Made by a program: the position numbers and the translations under genes | The notes under the pieces: generated by a model | What the model saw: only the letters and a program-made list of their open reading frames with translations | What the model was told of the DNA's origin: nothing | The model's database searches: none | Source of the DNA: Micromonospora_E sp048060115 | Lineage (GTDB): Bacteria > Actinomycetota > Actinomycetes > Mycobacteriales > Micromonosporaceae | Direction of reading: 5' to 3' | DNA length: 64,000 nucleotides | Assembly (NCBI RefSeq): GCF_048060115.1 | Contig: NZ_JBHMIM010000042.1 | Coordinates: 5,018-69,017 of the forward strand | Shown here: positions 33,498-41,799 of the stretch, in pieces | How positions within the stretch are numbered: position 1 is the first letter of the stretch | Layout: the number at the start of each line of letters is the position of its first letter

Positions 33498-35012
33498 CTA
33501 CCCCGATCGCGGTGCCTGAATCCTCGCTGCGGCGGCCGCCCAGGCGGGGGCCGCGGTCAGATCCGGCCGGTAGGTACGCAGCCGGCAGCGGCGTCGCAGC
33601 AGCCCGCGGAGCTCGGACAGCCCACCGTCGACCACGCCGAGTGCCCTGGCCTGCACCAACACGTTGCCCAACGCGGTCGCCTCGACCGGACCCGCGACCA
33701 CGGGCAGGCCACAGGCATCCGCGGTGAGCTGGCAGAGCAGTTCGTTGCGGGCGCCGCCACCTACCAGGTGAATCACCGTCACCGTACGTCCGGCGAGTTG
33801 GGCCGCCTCGCGTACCGCCGCCCGGTGGGCGAGGGCGAGGCTGTCGAGGACGCAGCGGACCACGGACGCGGGGGAGTCCGGCACCGGCTGGCCGCTGGCC
33901 GCACACCTGTGCGCCACCCGGCCGGGCACGTCGCCAGGCGGCAGAAAGACCGGGTCGTCCGGGTCGATCACTGCAGCCAGCGGCCGGACGCCTGCGGCGT
34001 CGGCCAGTACCTTCGCCAGCTCCACCGGCCGGCCCTGCGCCCGCCAGTGCCGTAGGCATTCCTGGAGCAGCCACAACCCCATCACGTTGCGCAGGTACCG
34101 TACCGTGCCGTCGACCCCGGCCTCGTTGCTGAAGTTGGCCACCCGGCTGGCCGCCGACAGCACCGGGGCGGCCAGCTCCAGGCCGACCAGCGACCAGGTG
34201 CCGCACGAGATGTACGCGAAACTCTCGTCGGTCGCCGGCACGGCGACCACCGCCGAGGCCGTGTCATGCGAGCCGACCGTGGTGACCGGCACCGCCCGGT
34301 CGGTGCCGAGCTCCGCGCGTACCTCCCCGGTGAGTTCGCCGGCGGCGTCACCCGGCTGCCGCAGCGGTCCGAAGATCCGCTGCGGCAGGCCGGCGCCGGT
34401 GATCACGTCGGTCGCCCACCGGCGGGTACGCACCTCGAGCAGCTGGGTGGTGGAGGCGTTGGTGACCTCCGTACCGGCCTGACCGGTCAGCCAGTAGGCG
34501 ATCAGGTCGGGGATCATCAGCAGTTGGTCGGCGACCGCCATGGCCGGGGACGCGGCCCCCGCCACCAGCTGGAACAGGGTGTTGAACGGCAGTTGCTGTA
34601 CGCCGGTGGTGCGGTAGAGCCGTTCGGCGCCGAGCCGGGCGACGACCTGCTCGGCGACCCCGTCGGTGCGCCGGTCGCGGTAGTGCACCGGGTTGGCCAG
34701 CAGCGCGCCGGTGCTGTCCAGTAGCCCGAAGTCCACCGCCCACGAGTCGATGCCGATGCTCGCCAGGTCGGCGCGGCGGGCCAGCGCCGCGCGTAGCCCG
34801 GTCAGGGTCTGGGCGTACAGCCGGAGCGCGTCCCAGTGCAACGTGGCGCCGATCCGCACCCCGCCGTTGTCGAAGCGGTGCAGCTCGGTCAGGCGTACGC
34901 CGTCCCCGTCGACCTCGCCGAGCATCACCCGCCCGCTGGCCGCGCCGAGGTCGACGGCGGCGACCGTGGCGGCGGTCCTACGGGGTCGCCGGCCGTCCGT
35001 ACCCGCGCTCAC
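33498..35012 (-). CDS. rhaB: L-rhamnulokinase RhaB
   Basis: 504 residues from GTG 35012, which overlaps the aldolase TGA as GTGA. FGGY-family sugar kinase: VAAVDLGAASGRVMLG is the phosphate-1 loop, SIGIDSWAVDFGLLD the substrate block, and IHLVGGGARNELLCQLTADA the adenosine motif. It phosphorylates L-rhamnulose on O1 with ATP, feeding RhaD. Its neighbours rhaI and rhaD complete the pathway. Confidence 0.93.
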   Translation of the reverse strand: MSAGTDGRRPRRTAATVAAVDLGAASGRVMLGEVDGDGVRLTELHRFDNGGVRIGATLHWDALRLYAQTLTGLRAALARRADLASIGIDSWAVDFGLLDSTGALLANPVHYRDRRTDGVAEQVVARLGAERLYRTTGVQQLPFNTLFQLVAGAASPAMAVADQLLMIPDLIAYWLTGQAGTEVTNASTTQLLEVRTRRWATDVITGAGLPQRIFGPLRQPGDAAGELTGEVRAELGTDRAVPVTTVGSHDTASAVVAVPATDESFAYISCGTWSLVGLELAAPVLSAASRVANFSNEAGVDGTVRYLRNVMGLWLLQECLRHWRAQGRPVELAKVLADAAGVRPLAAVIDPDDPVFLPPGDVPGRVAHRCAASGQPVPDSPASVVRCVLDSLALAHRAAVREAAQLAGRTVTVIHLVGGGARNELLCQLTADACGLPVVAGPVEATALGNVLVQARALGVVDGGLSELRGLLRRRCRLRTYRPDLTAAPAWAAAAARIQAPRSG

Positions 35013-37087
35013 CGCAGGAACGCCGCCGGCACGCCGGCGTCGACCGGCAGGTGGGTGCCGGTGGTGTGCGACAGCTCGCCCGCCGTCAGCACGTACACGG
35101 CGTTCGCCACATGCTCGGGCAGCACCTCCCGTTTCAGCAGGGTCCGCTGCGCGTAGAAGGCGCCCAGCTCCGTCTCGGGTATGCCGTACACCGCAGCCCG
35201 CTGCGCACCCCACCCGGCGGCGAAGATGCCGGAGCCGCGGACCACCCCGTCCGGGTTGACGCCGTTGACCCGGATGCCGTGCGCGCCCAGCTCGGCGGCG
35301 AGCAGCCGCACCTGGTGCGCCTGGCTGGCCTTGGCCGCCCCGTACGCGACGTTCGCCGGCCCGGCGAAGACGGCGTTCTTGCTGACCACGTAGACGATGT
35401 CGCCGCCGAGCCCCTGGTCGATCATCAGCCGGGCGGCGGCCCGCGACACCAGGAACGACCCGCGGGCCATCACGCCGTGCTGACGGTCCCAGTCGGCGTC
35501 GGTGGTCTCCAGCAACGGCCGGGACAGGGACAGCCCGGCGTTGTTGACCACCAGGTCGACGCCGCCGAAGGCCAGCGCGGCCCGGGTCAACGCCGTGTCG
35601 ACCGCGTCGGTGTCGGTCACGTCGACGGTGACCGCCACCGCCCGGTCCGGCCCGCCGATGTCCTCGGCGACCTGCGAGGCGGCGGCGCTGTCGCGGTCGG
35701 CGACGACCACGGCGGCACCCTCGGCGGCCAGCCGTCGGGCGGTCGCCGCGCCGATGCCCGACCCGCCACCGGTGACCAGCGCGATCCGCCCGGCCAGGGG
35801 GCGGGGCGCCGGCAGCCGCCGCAGCTTCGCCTCCTCCAGGGCCCAGTACTCGATGCGGAACTTCTCCGCCTCGTCGATCGGCGCGTACGTCGACACCGCC
35901 TCGGCGCCGCGCATCGCCTCGATCGCGTTGCGGTAGTACTCGCCGGCGATCCGGGCGGTGGCGGCGTCGGACCCGTAGCTGAACATGCCGACCCCCGGCA
36001 CCAGCACGATCGTCGGATCGGCACCCCGCATCGGTGGCGAGTCGGGTCCGGCGTGCCGCTGGTAGTAGGCCTGATAGTCGGCCCGGTACCGCTGGTGCAG
36101 CTCGCGGAGCCGCGCGACGGCGTCGTCCAGCGGGGTGTCCGCCGGCAGGTCCAGCAGCAGCGGCCGGACCCGGGTCCGCAGGAAATGGTCCGGGCAGGAC
36201 GTGCCGAGCGCGGCCAGCCGCGGATGCGCCTCGCGGGCCAGGAAGTCCAGCACGGCGTCGTCGTCGCTGAACTGGCCGACCTGCCGGGTGTCGGTGCTGA
36301 CCAGGCCCCGGATCACCGGGGCGAGCGCGGCGGCCCGTGCCCGGCGCTGCCCGGCCGCGAGGGCGACGTACCCGCCACGGACCGGGCCGAACGGCTCGGG
36401 CCGGCCGTGTTCGGCCAGGAATCGCTCGATGGTACGGATGATCTCCAGTGAACGTGCTTCACATTCGTCGCTGGTCGCACCCCAGGCGGTGATGCCGTGT
36501 CCACCGAGGACCACCCCGATCGCCTGCGGATGGTCCCGGGCGATCGCGGCGATGTCGACGCCGAGTTGGAAACCGGGCCGACGCCACGGCACCCAGCGCA
36601 CCCGATCACCGAAGCAGCGTCGGGTCAACTCGGCACCGTCGGCGGCGGTGGCGAACGCCAGCCCGGCCTCCGGATGCAGGTGGTCGACGTGCGCGGCGTC
36701 GACCAGGCCGTGCATCGCGGTGTCGATCGACGGCGCGGCACCGCCCCGGCCGTGCAGGCAGTAGTCGAGCGCCGGCACCATCTCGTCCTCCCGCCGCGAC
36801 CCGACCGCCTCGCCCCGGTACATCTCGGCGAGCGCGCGCAGCCGGTCGACGCGCAGCACCGCCAGCCCCTGGGCGGTCAGCGTGCCGAGGTCGCCGCCGG
36901 AGCCCTTGACCCACATCAGTTCGACCGGCTCACCGGTGACCGGGTCGCCGGCGTGGGCCTTGGCGGAGATGTTGCCACCACCGAAGTTGGTGGTCCGCCG
37001 GTCGGCACCGAGTCGGTGCCCCCGGGCCAGCAGCGCGGCGACCTCGTCGTGGACCGGCTGGTGCGGCTCGTCGTTCATCGTCCTCAC
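35009..37087 (-). CDS. rhaD: Bifunctional rhamnulose-1-phosphate aldolase/lactaldehyde dehydrogenase (RhaD-SDR fusion)
   Basis: 692 residues from GTG 37087 (GTGA overlap with rhaI); an ATG three codons later is an alternative. The first 400 residues are a class II aldolase domain with TNFGGGNISAK and the zinc-site AHVDHLHPEAG. The last 265 are a short-chain dehydrogenase with TGGGSGIGAATARR, NNAGLS and the YGAAK (YxxxK) catalytic pair. In this fusion family rhamnulose 1-phosphate is split to dihydroxyacetone phosphate and L-lactaldehyde, and the SDR half oxidises the aldehyde to lactate with NAD. It acts in the cytoplasm after RhaI and RhaB. Confidence 0.92.
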   Translation of the reverse strand: MRTMNDEPHQPVHDEVAALLARGHRLGADRRTTNFGGGNISAKAHAGDPVTGEPVELMWVKGSGGDLGTLTAQGLAVLRVDRLRALAEMYRGEAVGSRREDEMVPALDYCLHGRGGAAPSIDTAMHGLVDAAHVDHLHPEAGLAFATAADGAELTRRCFGDRVRWVPWRRPGFQLGVDIAAIARDHPQAIGVVLGGHGITAWGATSDECEARSLEIIRTIERFLAEHGRPEPFGPVRGGYVALAAGQRRARAAALAPVIRGLVSTDTRQVGQFSDDDAVLDFLAREAHPRLAALGTSCPDHFLRTRVRPLLLDLPADTPLDDAVARLRELHQRYRADYQAYYQRHAGPDSPPMRGADPTIVLVPGVGMFSYGSDAATARIAGEYYRNAIEAMRGAEAVSTYAPIDEAEKFRIEYWALEEAKLRRLPAPRPLAGRIALVTGGGSGIGAATARRLAAEGAAVVVADRDSAAASQVAEDIGGPDRAVAVTVDVTDTDAVDTALTRAALAFGGVDLVVNNAGLSLSRPLLETTDADWDRQHGVMARGSFLVSRAAARLMIDQGLGGDIVYVVSKNAVFAGPANVAYGAAKASQAHQVRLLAAELGAHGIRVNGVNPDGVVRGSGIFAAGWGAQRAAVYGIPETELGAFYAQRTLLKREVLPEHVANAVYVLTAGELSHTTGTHLPVDAGVPAAFLR

Positions 37088-38244
37088 GCCCCCCAGCCGG
37101 CCTGCTGACCACCGACCCGCTCGGCGGCGATCCGCTGCGCGTACCCGCTGCGGGCGTAGGCCGCCATCGGGTCCGGGTCCAGCCCCTGCTCGGCGCGCAG
37201 CTCGCGCAGCAGCGGCCGGACATCGGTGTGGTACGCGTCCATCAGTACGGCGTTGGCGCCGAGCACGTCACCGGCGGCCTGCGCGGCGGCCAGCGCTTCG
37301 GCGTCGACCAGCAGTGCCTTCGCCGTTGCTTCCTGCACGTTGAGCACCGAACGGATCTGGCCGGGGATCTTCGGCTCGATGTTGTGGCACTGGTCGAGCA
37401 TGAAGTTGATGCCGCGCGCCGGGCGCAGCGCGTCGGCGGAAACGATCTCGAACATGATCCGGAACAACTGGAACGGGTCGGCGGCACCGGCCATCAGGTC
37501 GTCGTCGGCGTAGAAGCGGGAGTTGAAGTCGAACGCGCCCAGCTTGCCGGCGTGCAGCAGGAACGCCACGATGAACTCGATGTTGGTCCCGGGGGCGTGA
37601 TGGCCGGTGTCGATCACCACCTTCGCCCGGTCGCCCAGCCGCAGGCAGTGCGCGTACGCGGTGCCCCAGTCCGGCACGTCGGTGGTGTAGAAGGCCGGCT
37701 CGAACAGTTTGTACTCCAGCAGCAGCCGCTGCCGGTCACCGAGCCGGGCGTACGTGGTGTGCAACGCCTCGGCGAGGCGGTCCTGGCGGGCCCGGATGCT
37801 GTCCTGCCCGGGGTAGTTGGTCCCGTCGGCGAACCACAGCTTGAGGTCGGTCGACCCGGTCGCGTCCATCACGTCGACGCAGTCGATCAGGTGCGCGACG
37901 GCCTTGCGGCGGATCCTCGGGTCGGGGTTGGTGACGCTACCCAGCCGGTAGTCGTCGTCCTGGAAGACGTTGGCGTTGATGGTGCCGATCCGTACGCCGA
38001 GCCCATCGGCATGGTCGGCGAGCTGCTGATAGTCGTCGACCCGGTCCCACGGGACGTGCAGCGACACGATCGGGGCAATGCCGGTGAAGGCGTGTACCTG
38101 GGCGGCGTCGGCGATCTTCTCCTGCGGCGTACGGGGCACGCCGGGCTGGGCGAAGACCTTGAACCGGGTGCCCGAGTTGCCGTACGCCCAGGACGGCACC
38201 TCGATCTGTTGGTCGCGGAGCGCGGCCTTGATCCGTTCGGCCAT
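37084..38244 (-). CDS. rhaI: L-rhamnose isomerase (RhaI type)
   Basis: 386 residues from ATG 38244, with AAAGGG upstream. TIM-barrel isomerase of the xylose-isomerase-like group with metal-site residues in LLLEYKLFEPAFY, VVIDTGHHAPGTNIE and GAFDFNSRFYADDDLM. It converts L-rhamnose to L-rhamnulose. The RhaI type, not the E. coli RhaA type, is the common partner of RhaD-SDR fusions in actinomycetes and rhizobia, which agrees with its 4-base overlap with rhaD. Confidence 0.92.
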   Translation of the reverse strand: MAERIKAALRDQQIEVPSWAYGNSGTRFKVFAQPGVPRTPQEKIADAAQVHAFTGIAPIVSLHVPWDRVDDYQQLADHADGLGVRIGTINANVFQDDDYRLGSVTNPDPRIRRKAVAHLIDCVDVMDATGSTDLKLWFADGTNYPGQDSIRARQDRLAEALHTTYARLGDRQRLLLEYKLFEPAFYTTDVPDWGTAYAHCLRLGDRAKVVIDTGHHAPGTNIEFIVAFLLHAGKLGAFDFNSRFYADDDLMAGAADPFQLFRIMFEIVSADALRPARGINFMLDQCHNIEPKIPGQIRSVLNVQEATAKALLVDAEALAAAQAAGDVLGANAVLMDAYHTDVRPLLRELRAEQGLDPDPMAAYARSGYAQRIAAERVGGQQAGWGA

Positions 38245-38308
38245 CTCACGCCCTTTCGTGTCGCGTCGGGTGGATCCCGTCGTGCTGTCGCGCCTTTCGG
38301 ACCGCGCC

Positions 38309-38662
38309 CTACCGGTGCGCGTCCCGGACCTCGGCAAGCTGCTCATCGAGGTGGAAGATCTCGTCGAGCAGGACGAGGCCCTCGTCCGGGTGCCGGCCGT
38401 CAAGCTCGGTGAAGAAAGGTGCCATCTCGGCCTGCCAGCGGGCGTTGACCTCGGTGGCGGCCATCGCCGCCCGCGCCGCTGTCAGGTCGGCTGTCCGGAC
38501 GTATCCGATCAGCAGCCCGTCGGGGTGCAGGAAGAGCGAGTAGTCGTGCCAGCCGGCGTCGCGTAGCGCGTACAGCATCTCCGGCCAGACGGCTGCGTGC
38601 CGGACCCGGTACTCCGCGAGTCGCTCCGGGCGGACCCGCAGCATGAAGCAGTATCGCCGCAC
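38309..38662 (-). CDS. rhaM: L-rhamnose mutarotase RhaM
   Basis: 117 residues from GTG 38662 with CAGGAG six bases ahead; the frame stays open upstream across the operator, so the longer version is rejected. The family pattern is complete: YCFMLRVRPERLAEYRVRHA, then VWPEMLYALRDAGWHDYSLFL and the C-terminal LDEIFHLD. It speeds alpha/beta interconversion of rhamnose for RhaI. First gene of the operon, 26 bases downstream of the putative operator. Confidence 0.92.
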   Translation of the reverse strand: MRRYCFMLRVRPERLAEYRVRHAAVWPEMLYALRDAGWHDYSLFLHPDGLLIGYVRTADLTAARAAMAATEVNARWQAEMAPFFTELDGRHPDEGLVLLDEIFHLDEQLAEVRDAHR

Positions 38663-38676
38663 GCCAACTCCTGAAC

Positions 38677-38688
38677 TGAACCGTTTCA
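38677..38688 (-). promoter_or_regulatory. LacI-type operator of the rhamnose operon
   Basis: TGAACCGTTTCA, one base from the perfect palindrome TGAAACGTTTCA common for LacI proteins, 15 bases upstream of the rhaM start and 72 bases after the regulator's reading direction exit point. A related site lies ahead of the regulator gene (39838-39849). Confidence 0.7.
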
Positions 38689-38759
38689 AAGATGGATCCC
38701 GAACATACGAGTGCTTCGATGTGACTGTCAAGGACGCCGGGCGCGCCGGACGCCTGCGG

Positions 38760-39803
38760 TCAGGCACCGGAGCGCTGGTTGCGGGACTCCTGGCTGGATT
38801 CGCGGACCACCAGCTCCGGGTCGAAGACGACCTGCCGGTGCCGGTGGGTGCCGGGGTTGGCTGCCTCGTCGAGGAGCAGGGTCGCGGCGGTGTGCCCGAG
38901 CCGTTGCCGCGGCTGGCGCACCGACGACAACGGCACCGCGGCCGCGGCGGCGAACTCGATGTCGTCGTAGCCGACCAGGGCGATGTCGTCCGGCACCCGC
39001 ACCTGCTGACGGGTAAGCCCCTGCAGGACCCCGAGCGCGAGCAGATCGTTGGCGCAGAAGACCGCAGTGACCCGGGAGGTACGCGGCGTCCCCAGCATCC
39101 GGGCGGCGGCGTCGCGGCCGGCGGCGACGGTCAGGCTCGGCGTGTCGAAGCGGCGCAGCTGCCCCTCGGGCAGGCCGGCCTCGGCCAGTGCCCGGACCGC
39201 GCCGGCGTACCGGTCCCGCACCTGCTCCAGATGCTGCGGTCCGCCGACGAACGCGATCCGCCGATGCCCGGCGTCGATCAGGTGCCGCAGCGCCAGCGTG
39301 CCACCGAGCCGGTCGTCGACGGAGACCGAGCAGATGTCCGGCCGGCGTGACCGGTGGTCCAGCAGGATCACCAGTACGCCGCGCTCCCGCAGCCGCATCA
39401 ACCGTTCGCTCGCGTCGTCGACCGGTGTGATCAGCACCCCCTGCACCCGCTGCTCCTCGAGCAGGTCGAGATAGGCGCGTTCCTTGGCGGCGTCGCCGTC
39501 GCTGTTACAGAAGATCACCGGCATCCCGACGGCACTGGTGGCGTCCTCGACGCCACGGGCCACGTCGGTGAAGAACGGGTTCGCCACGTCCAGCACCACC
39601 AGACCCAGGGTGCGGCCCCGGCCACGACGCAGTTGCCGGGCCGCGTCGTTCGGGACGAAGCCGAGTTCGCTGATCGCGGCGAGCACCCTCGTCCGGGTGC
39701 CGGCCGCGACGATGTCCGGCCGGTTGAGCACGTTCGACACGGTGCCGACCGAGACACCGGCACGGGAGGCGACGTCCCGGATGCTGATCGCTGGTCCCGG
39801 CAC
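38760..39803 (-). CDS. LacI-family regulator of the rhamnose operon
   Basis: 347 residues from GTG 39803, selected because GAAGGAGACACAG precedes it; upstream codons are low-quality. HTH reads SIRDVASRAGVSVGTVSNVLN, hinge FVPNDAARQL, then the sugar-binding domain with LGLVVLDVANPFFTDVARGV and DDIALVGYDDIEFA. It lies upstream of and in the same direction as rhaM-rhaI-rhaD-rhaB, so it most likely represses them and itself. The inducer (rhamnose or rhamnulose) is inferred. Confidence 0.88.
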   Translation of the reverse strand: MPGPAISIRDVASRAGVSVGTVSNVLNRPDIVAAGTRTRVLAAISELGFVPNDAARQLRRGRGRTLGLVVLDVANPFFTDVARGVEDATSAVGMPVIFCNSDGDAAKERAYLDLLEEQRVQGVLITPVDDASERLMRLRERGVLVILLDHRSRRPDICSVSVDDRLGGTLALRHLIDAGHRRIAFVGGPQHLEQVRDRYAGAVRALAEAGLPEGQLRRFDTPSLTVAAGRDAAARMLGTPRTSRVTAVFCANDLLALGVLQGLTRQQVRVPDDIALVGYDDIEFAAAAAVPLSSVRQPRQRLGHTAATLLLDEAANPGTHRHRQVVFDPELVVRESSQESRNQRSGA

Positions 39804-39837
39804 CTGTGTCTCCTTCGATGGTGGCGGTGCGCTGGCC

Positions 39838-39849
39838 TGAAACGTCACA
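39838..39849 (-). promoter_or_regulatory. Possible autoregulatory operator ahead of the rhamnose LacI gene
   Basis: TGAAACGTCACA contains the full left half TGAAACG of the rhamnose operator consensus and differs at two bases in the right half. It sits 35 bases upstream of the regulator start. Confidence 0.45.
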
Positions 39850-40053
39850 ACGCTGCGGCGATTATCCGCGTGTCGACCGCTGTTGAACACCGGCGGTCGC
39901 CCGGTTCGGGCGGTCCGCCCGGCGCACGGGAATCTGCCAACATCGACGAGTTCTTTCCGGCTGACTATGCAGGACGTCTCCGGCACGAACCGCTGGGGCG
40001 GCCGGACCTACGTCCGCGACACCGGCTACACCCGACGGGCCGGTCCCGGCCGT

Positions 40054-40665
40054 TCAGCCGAGCTCTGCCGGCTCCCGCCCGATCTCCCGGGCCACGGCCA
40101 GTCGGATCCAGTCGGTGAGCTGCCGGCGGGTCACTCCTCGATCGTGGATCGCCGCCTGGACGGCCAGCCCGTCGATCAGTGCGTTGATCCGCCACGCGGC
40201 ACCCTTGGGATCCGGGCAGTCGAAGGTGCCGTCGGCGCATCCTGAGGCGATCACCCCGGTCAGCGCCTCCTTCCAGCGCAGGTCGAGGTTGCGGCAGACC
40301 CGGTTCAACGCGGGGGTCCGCAGCGACTCGGACCAACCGTCGATCCAGAGCGTCCATGACTTCGACCTGCCTGTCGGCGCGTACAGCCGAATGATCTTCT
40401 TGAGCTTTTCCAGCGGGTCCGCCGCGGATCGCACGACGGCGTCGAGCCGCGCCAGATCCTGTTCGGCCGCGAAGGCGAACGCCTCGGCGAGGAGTCGCTC
40501 CTTGGTGGCGAAATGGTAGAAGACCAGCGCCTGGCTGACTCCCGCTGCCTCCGCCACGTCTGCGGTACGGGTGTTGGCCAGACCACGCTCCACGATCACC
40601 TGGCAGGCGGTGCGCAGCAGCGAGTCGAGGCGTACCTCGGCCGATCGTCTTGTCACGGCGAACAC
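40054..40665 (-). CDS. TetR-family transcriptional regulator
   Basis: 203 residues from GTG 40665 (a second GTG at 40656 is possible). HTH: RTADVAEAAGVSQALVFYHF with the typical ATKERLLAEAF helix after it; the C-terminal ligand domain ends with the INALIDGLAVQAAIHD block of BetI/TetR_C groups. There is no ribosome site, so translation may be leaderless. A perfect palindrome (40678-40692) lies 13 bases upstream. The target genes are not obvious; the only neighbours are tRNA genes and the rhamnose regulator. Confidence 0.88.
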   Translation of the reverse strand: MFAVTRRSAEVRLDSLLRTACQVIVERGLANTRTADVAEAAGVSQALVFYHFATKERLLAEAFAFAAEQDLARLDAVVRSAADPLEKLKKIIRLYAPTGRSKSWTLWIDGWSESLRTPALNRVCRNLDLRWKEALTGVIASGCADGTFDCPDPKGAAWRINALIDGLAVQAAIHDRGVTRRQLTDWIRLAVAREIGREPAELG

Positions 40666-40677
40666 GGTAACGCACTA

Positions 40678-40692
40678 TCATCGATACGATGA
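40678..40692. promoter_or_regulatory. Palindromic operator candidate for the TetR gene
   Basis: TCATCG-ATA-CGATGA, a perfect 6-bp inverted repeat with 3-base centre, located at the start of the TetR gene where a repressor would block its own promoter. Confidence 0.5.
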
Positions 40693-40840
40693 GTTACCAG
40701 TCAATTTCCTGACTCAGGCAACCGATGACATGGGGTAATCCGAATCTGGTTCGCGCGCAGGCGGGCGACTCATGGCCTGTCGCTGCCGTCTGGGCTTTTT
40801 GTCTGGAGCATCCGCGGGGGCGCGCCGAGGGCACCCCGAG

Positions 40841-40870
40841 TTGGCACTACCGCGAGGGCTGGGCTAAAGT
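40841..40870 (+). promoter_or_regulatory. Promoter of the tRNA cluster
   Basis: TTGGCA (40841-40846) and TAAAGT (40865-40870), 18 bases apart, 51 bases ahead of the first tRNA. Sequence and distance fit a vegetative promoter. Confidence 0.6.
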
Positions 40871-40920
40871 TTCCATCCGTCGGCAGGAACACCTCAGGGT
40901 GGTCCGGTCGAGCAAGACAA

Positions 40921-40993
40921 GCGGACGTAGCGCAGCTGGTAGCGCATCACCTTGCCAAGGTGAGGGTCGCGGGTTCGAATCCCGTCGTCCGCT
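40921..40993 (+). tRNA. tRNA-Gly (GCC)
   Basis: 73 bases folding into a cloverleaf: acceptor GCGGACG/CGTCCGC, anticodon loop TTGCCAA with GCC, T-loop GGTTCGAATCC. CCA is not encoded. First of three tandem tRNA genes. Confidence 0.95.
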
Positions 40994-41028
40994 CGGAGAT
41001 GCCACCAGAGCACGTCGGGGGCAACCTC

Positions 41029-41099
41029 GGTGGAGTGGCCGAGAGGCGAGGCAACGGCCTGCAAAGCCGTGTACACGGGTTCAAATCCCGTCTCCACCT
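41029..41099 (+). tRNA. tRNA-Cys (GCA)
   Basis: 71 bases: acceptor GGTGGAG/CTCCACC, anticodon loop CTGCAAA with GCA, T-loop GGTTCAAATCC. CCA is not encoded. Lies 35 bases after tRNA-Gly. Confidence 0.95.
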
Positions 41100-41111
41100 C
41101 GTCAACAACGA

Positions 41112-41186
41112 GGGCGATTGGCGCAGTGGGAGCGCGCTTCCTTGACACGGAAGAGGTCACTGGTTCAAACCCAGTATCGCCCACCA
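41112..41186 (+). tRNA. tRNA-Val (GAC)
   Basis: 75 bases including an encoded CCA: acceptor GGGCGAT/ATCGCCC, anticodon loop TTGACAC with GAC, T-loop GGTTCAAACCC. It lies 12 bases after tRNA-Cys and borders an integrase relic, which suggests its 3' end served as an attachment site. Confidence 0.95.
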
Positions 41187-41190
41187 GTTC

Positions 41191-41222
41191 AGGGGCCGTG
41201 CCGATCACTCGGTGCGGCCCTT
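41191..41222 (+). terminator. Terminator after the tRNA cluster
   Basis: A 14-bp stem with G-T pairs (41191-41204 with 41209-41222) and a 4-base loop, directly after tRNA-Val. A short TTTT follows 12 bases later. Confidence 0.65.
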
Positions 41223-41268
41223 GAGTGTCTGTGCTTTTCCGCCGGGTTCGTCGTCGGGCGCGTGGATC

Positions 41269-41690
41269 TCATCCATCGCCCGTGCTCCGCTGAGCACAGA
41301 CCGGCCGTAGCTGATGACCGTAGACCTTATCGGTGACCGAGGTACCCGTGTGGCCGAGCAGGTCGACGATCTGCTCAAGACTCAAACCGCTGTCCGACAG
41401 CAGCGATACGAAGCTGTGTCGCGATTCGCGGTGCATCCACTCCTTTCGTCCAGCCCGGCGAGTCAGGCGATCCGCCGGAAGGCGTGCCGGACGTTGGCGG
41501 CGTCCAGTTTCTGTCCGGTGGTCGATGAGAACCCCACGCCGGTTTCCGTCCATTGAGTCCCGGCGCGCCGCCTGCGCGTGTTCTGCGACCACGGCACGCT
41601 GGCCCTCGGCGACTTCGACTTCTAACGCCCAGGGGTGGTCGCGACCGGCCTGCAGGTGCCGCGGGGCAGCCCTGCTGGGCGTCAACCGGC
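41269..41690 (-). pseudogene. Decayed tyrosine-type integrase (C-terminal part)
   Basis: Two minus-strand frames together give the C-terminus of an actinobacterial integrase. One frame (about 41560-41460) reads WTETGVGFSSTTGQKLDAA then NVRHAFRRIA and meets a stop; another (41450-41269) reads ESRHSFVSLLSDSGLSLEQI, LLGHTG and DKVYGHQLRPV. These are the Arg, His and Tyr boxes of the catalytic domain. At least one frameshift and one premature stop separate them, and no N-terminal part is found, so the gene is dead. It sits next to tRNA-Val in the usual orientation for an element that integrated there. The island body appears to be lost. Confidence 0.8.
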
Positions 41691-41799
41691 TCGGCTACGA
41701 CGACGCCGCCGGCTGGCCGCATCTGTACTGACCTTCGCCCGGCCGCCTTTGGGCCACCCCGCCGACGTCGTCGGAGATCCCGATCTGCTTCGGGGAAGC
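41665..41799 (+). other. Short coding-like tail beside the integrase relic
   Basis: On the plus strand the stretch ending at the TGA at 41729 reads ALLGVNRLGYDDAAGWPHLY with high third-position GC, like the last codons of a lost gene. The remaining bases up to the ribA stop show nothing further. Probably debris of the same deletion that removed the integrase. Confidence 0.3.

Noticed and set aside
33490..34206. N-terminal extension of the FUSC-like protein
   Set aside because: This part overlaps rhaB in another frame and reads as Gly/Arg/Pro-rich shadow; the membrane protein begins near 33489.
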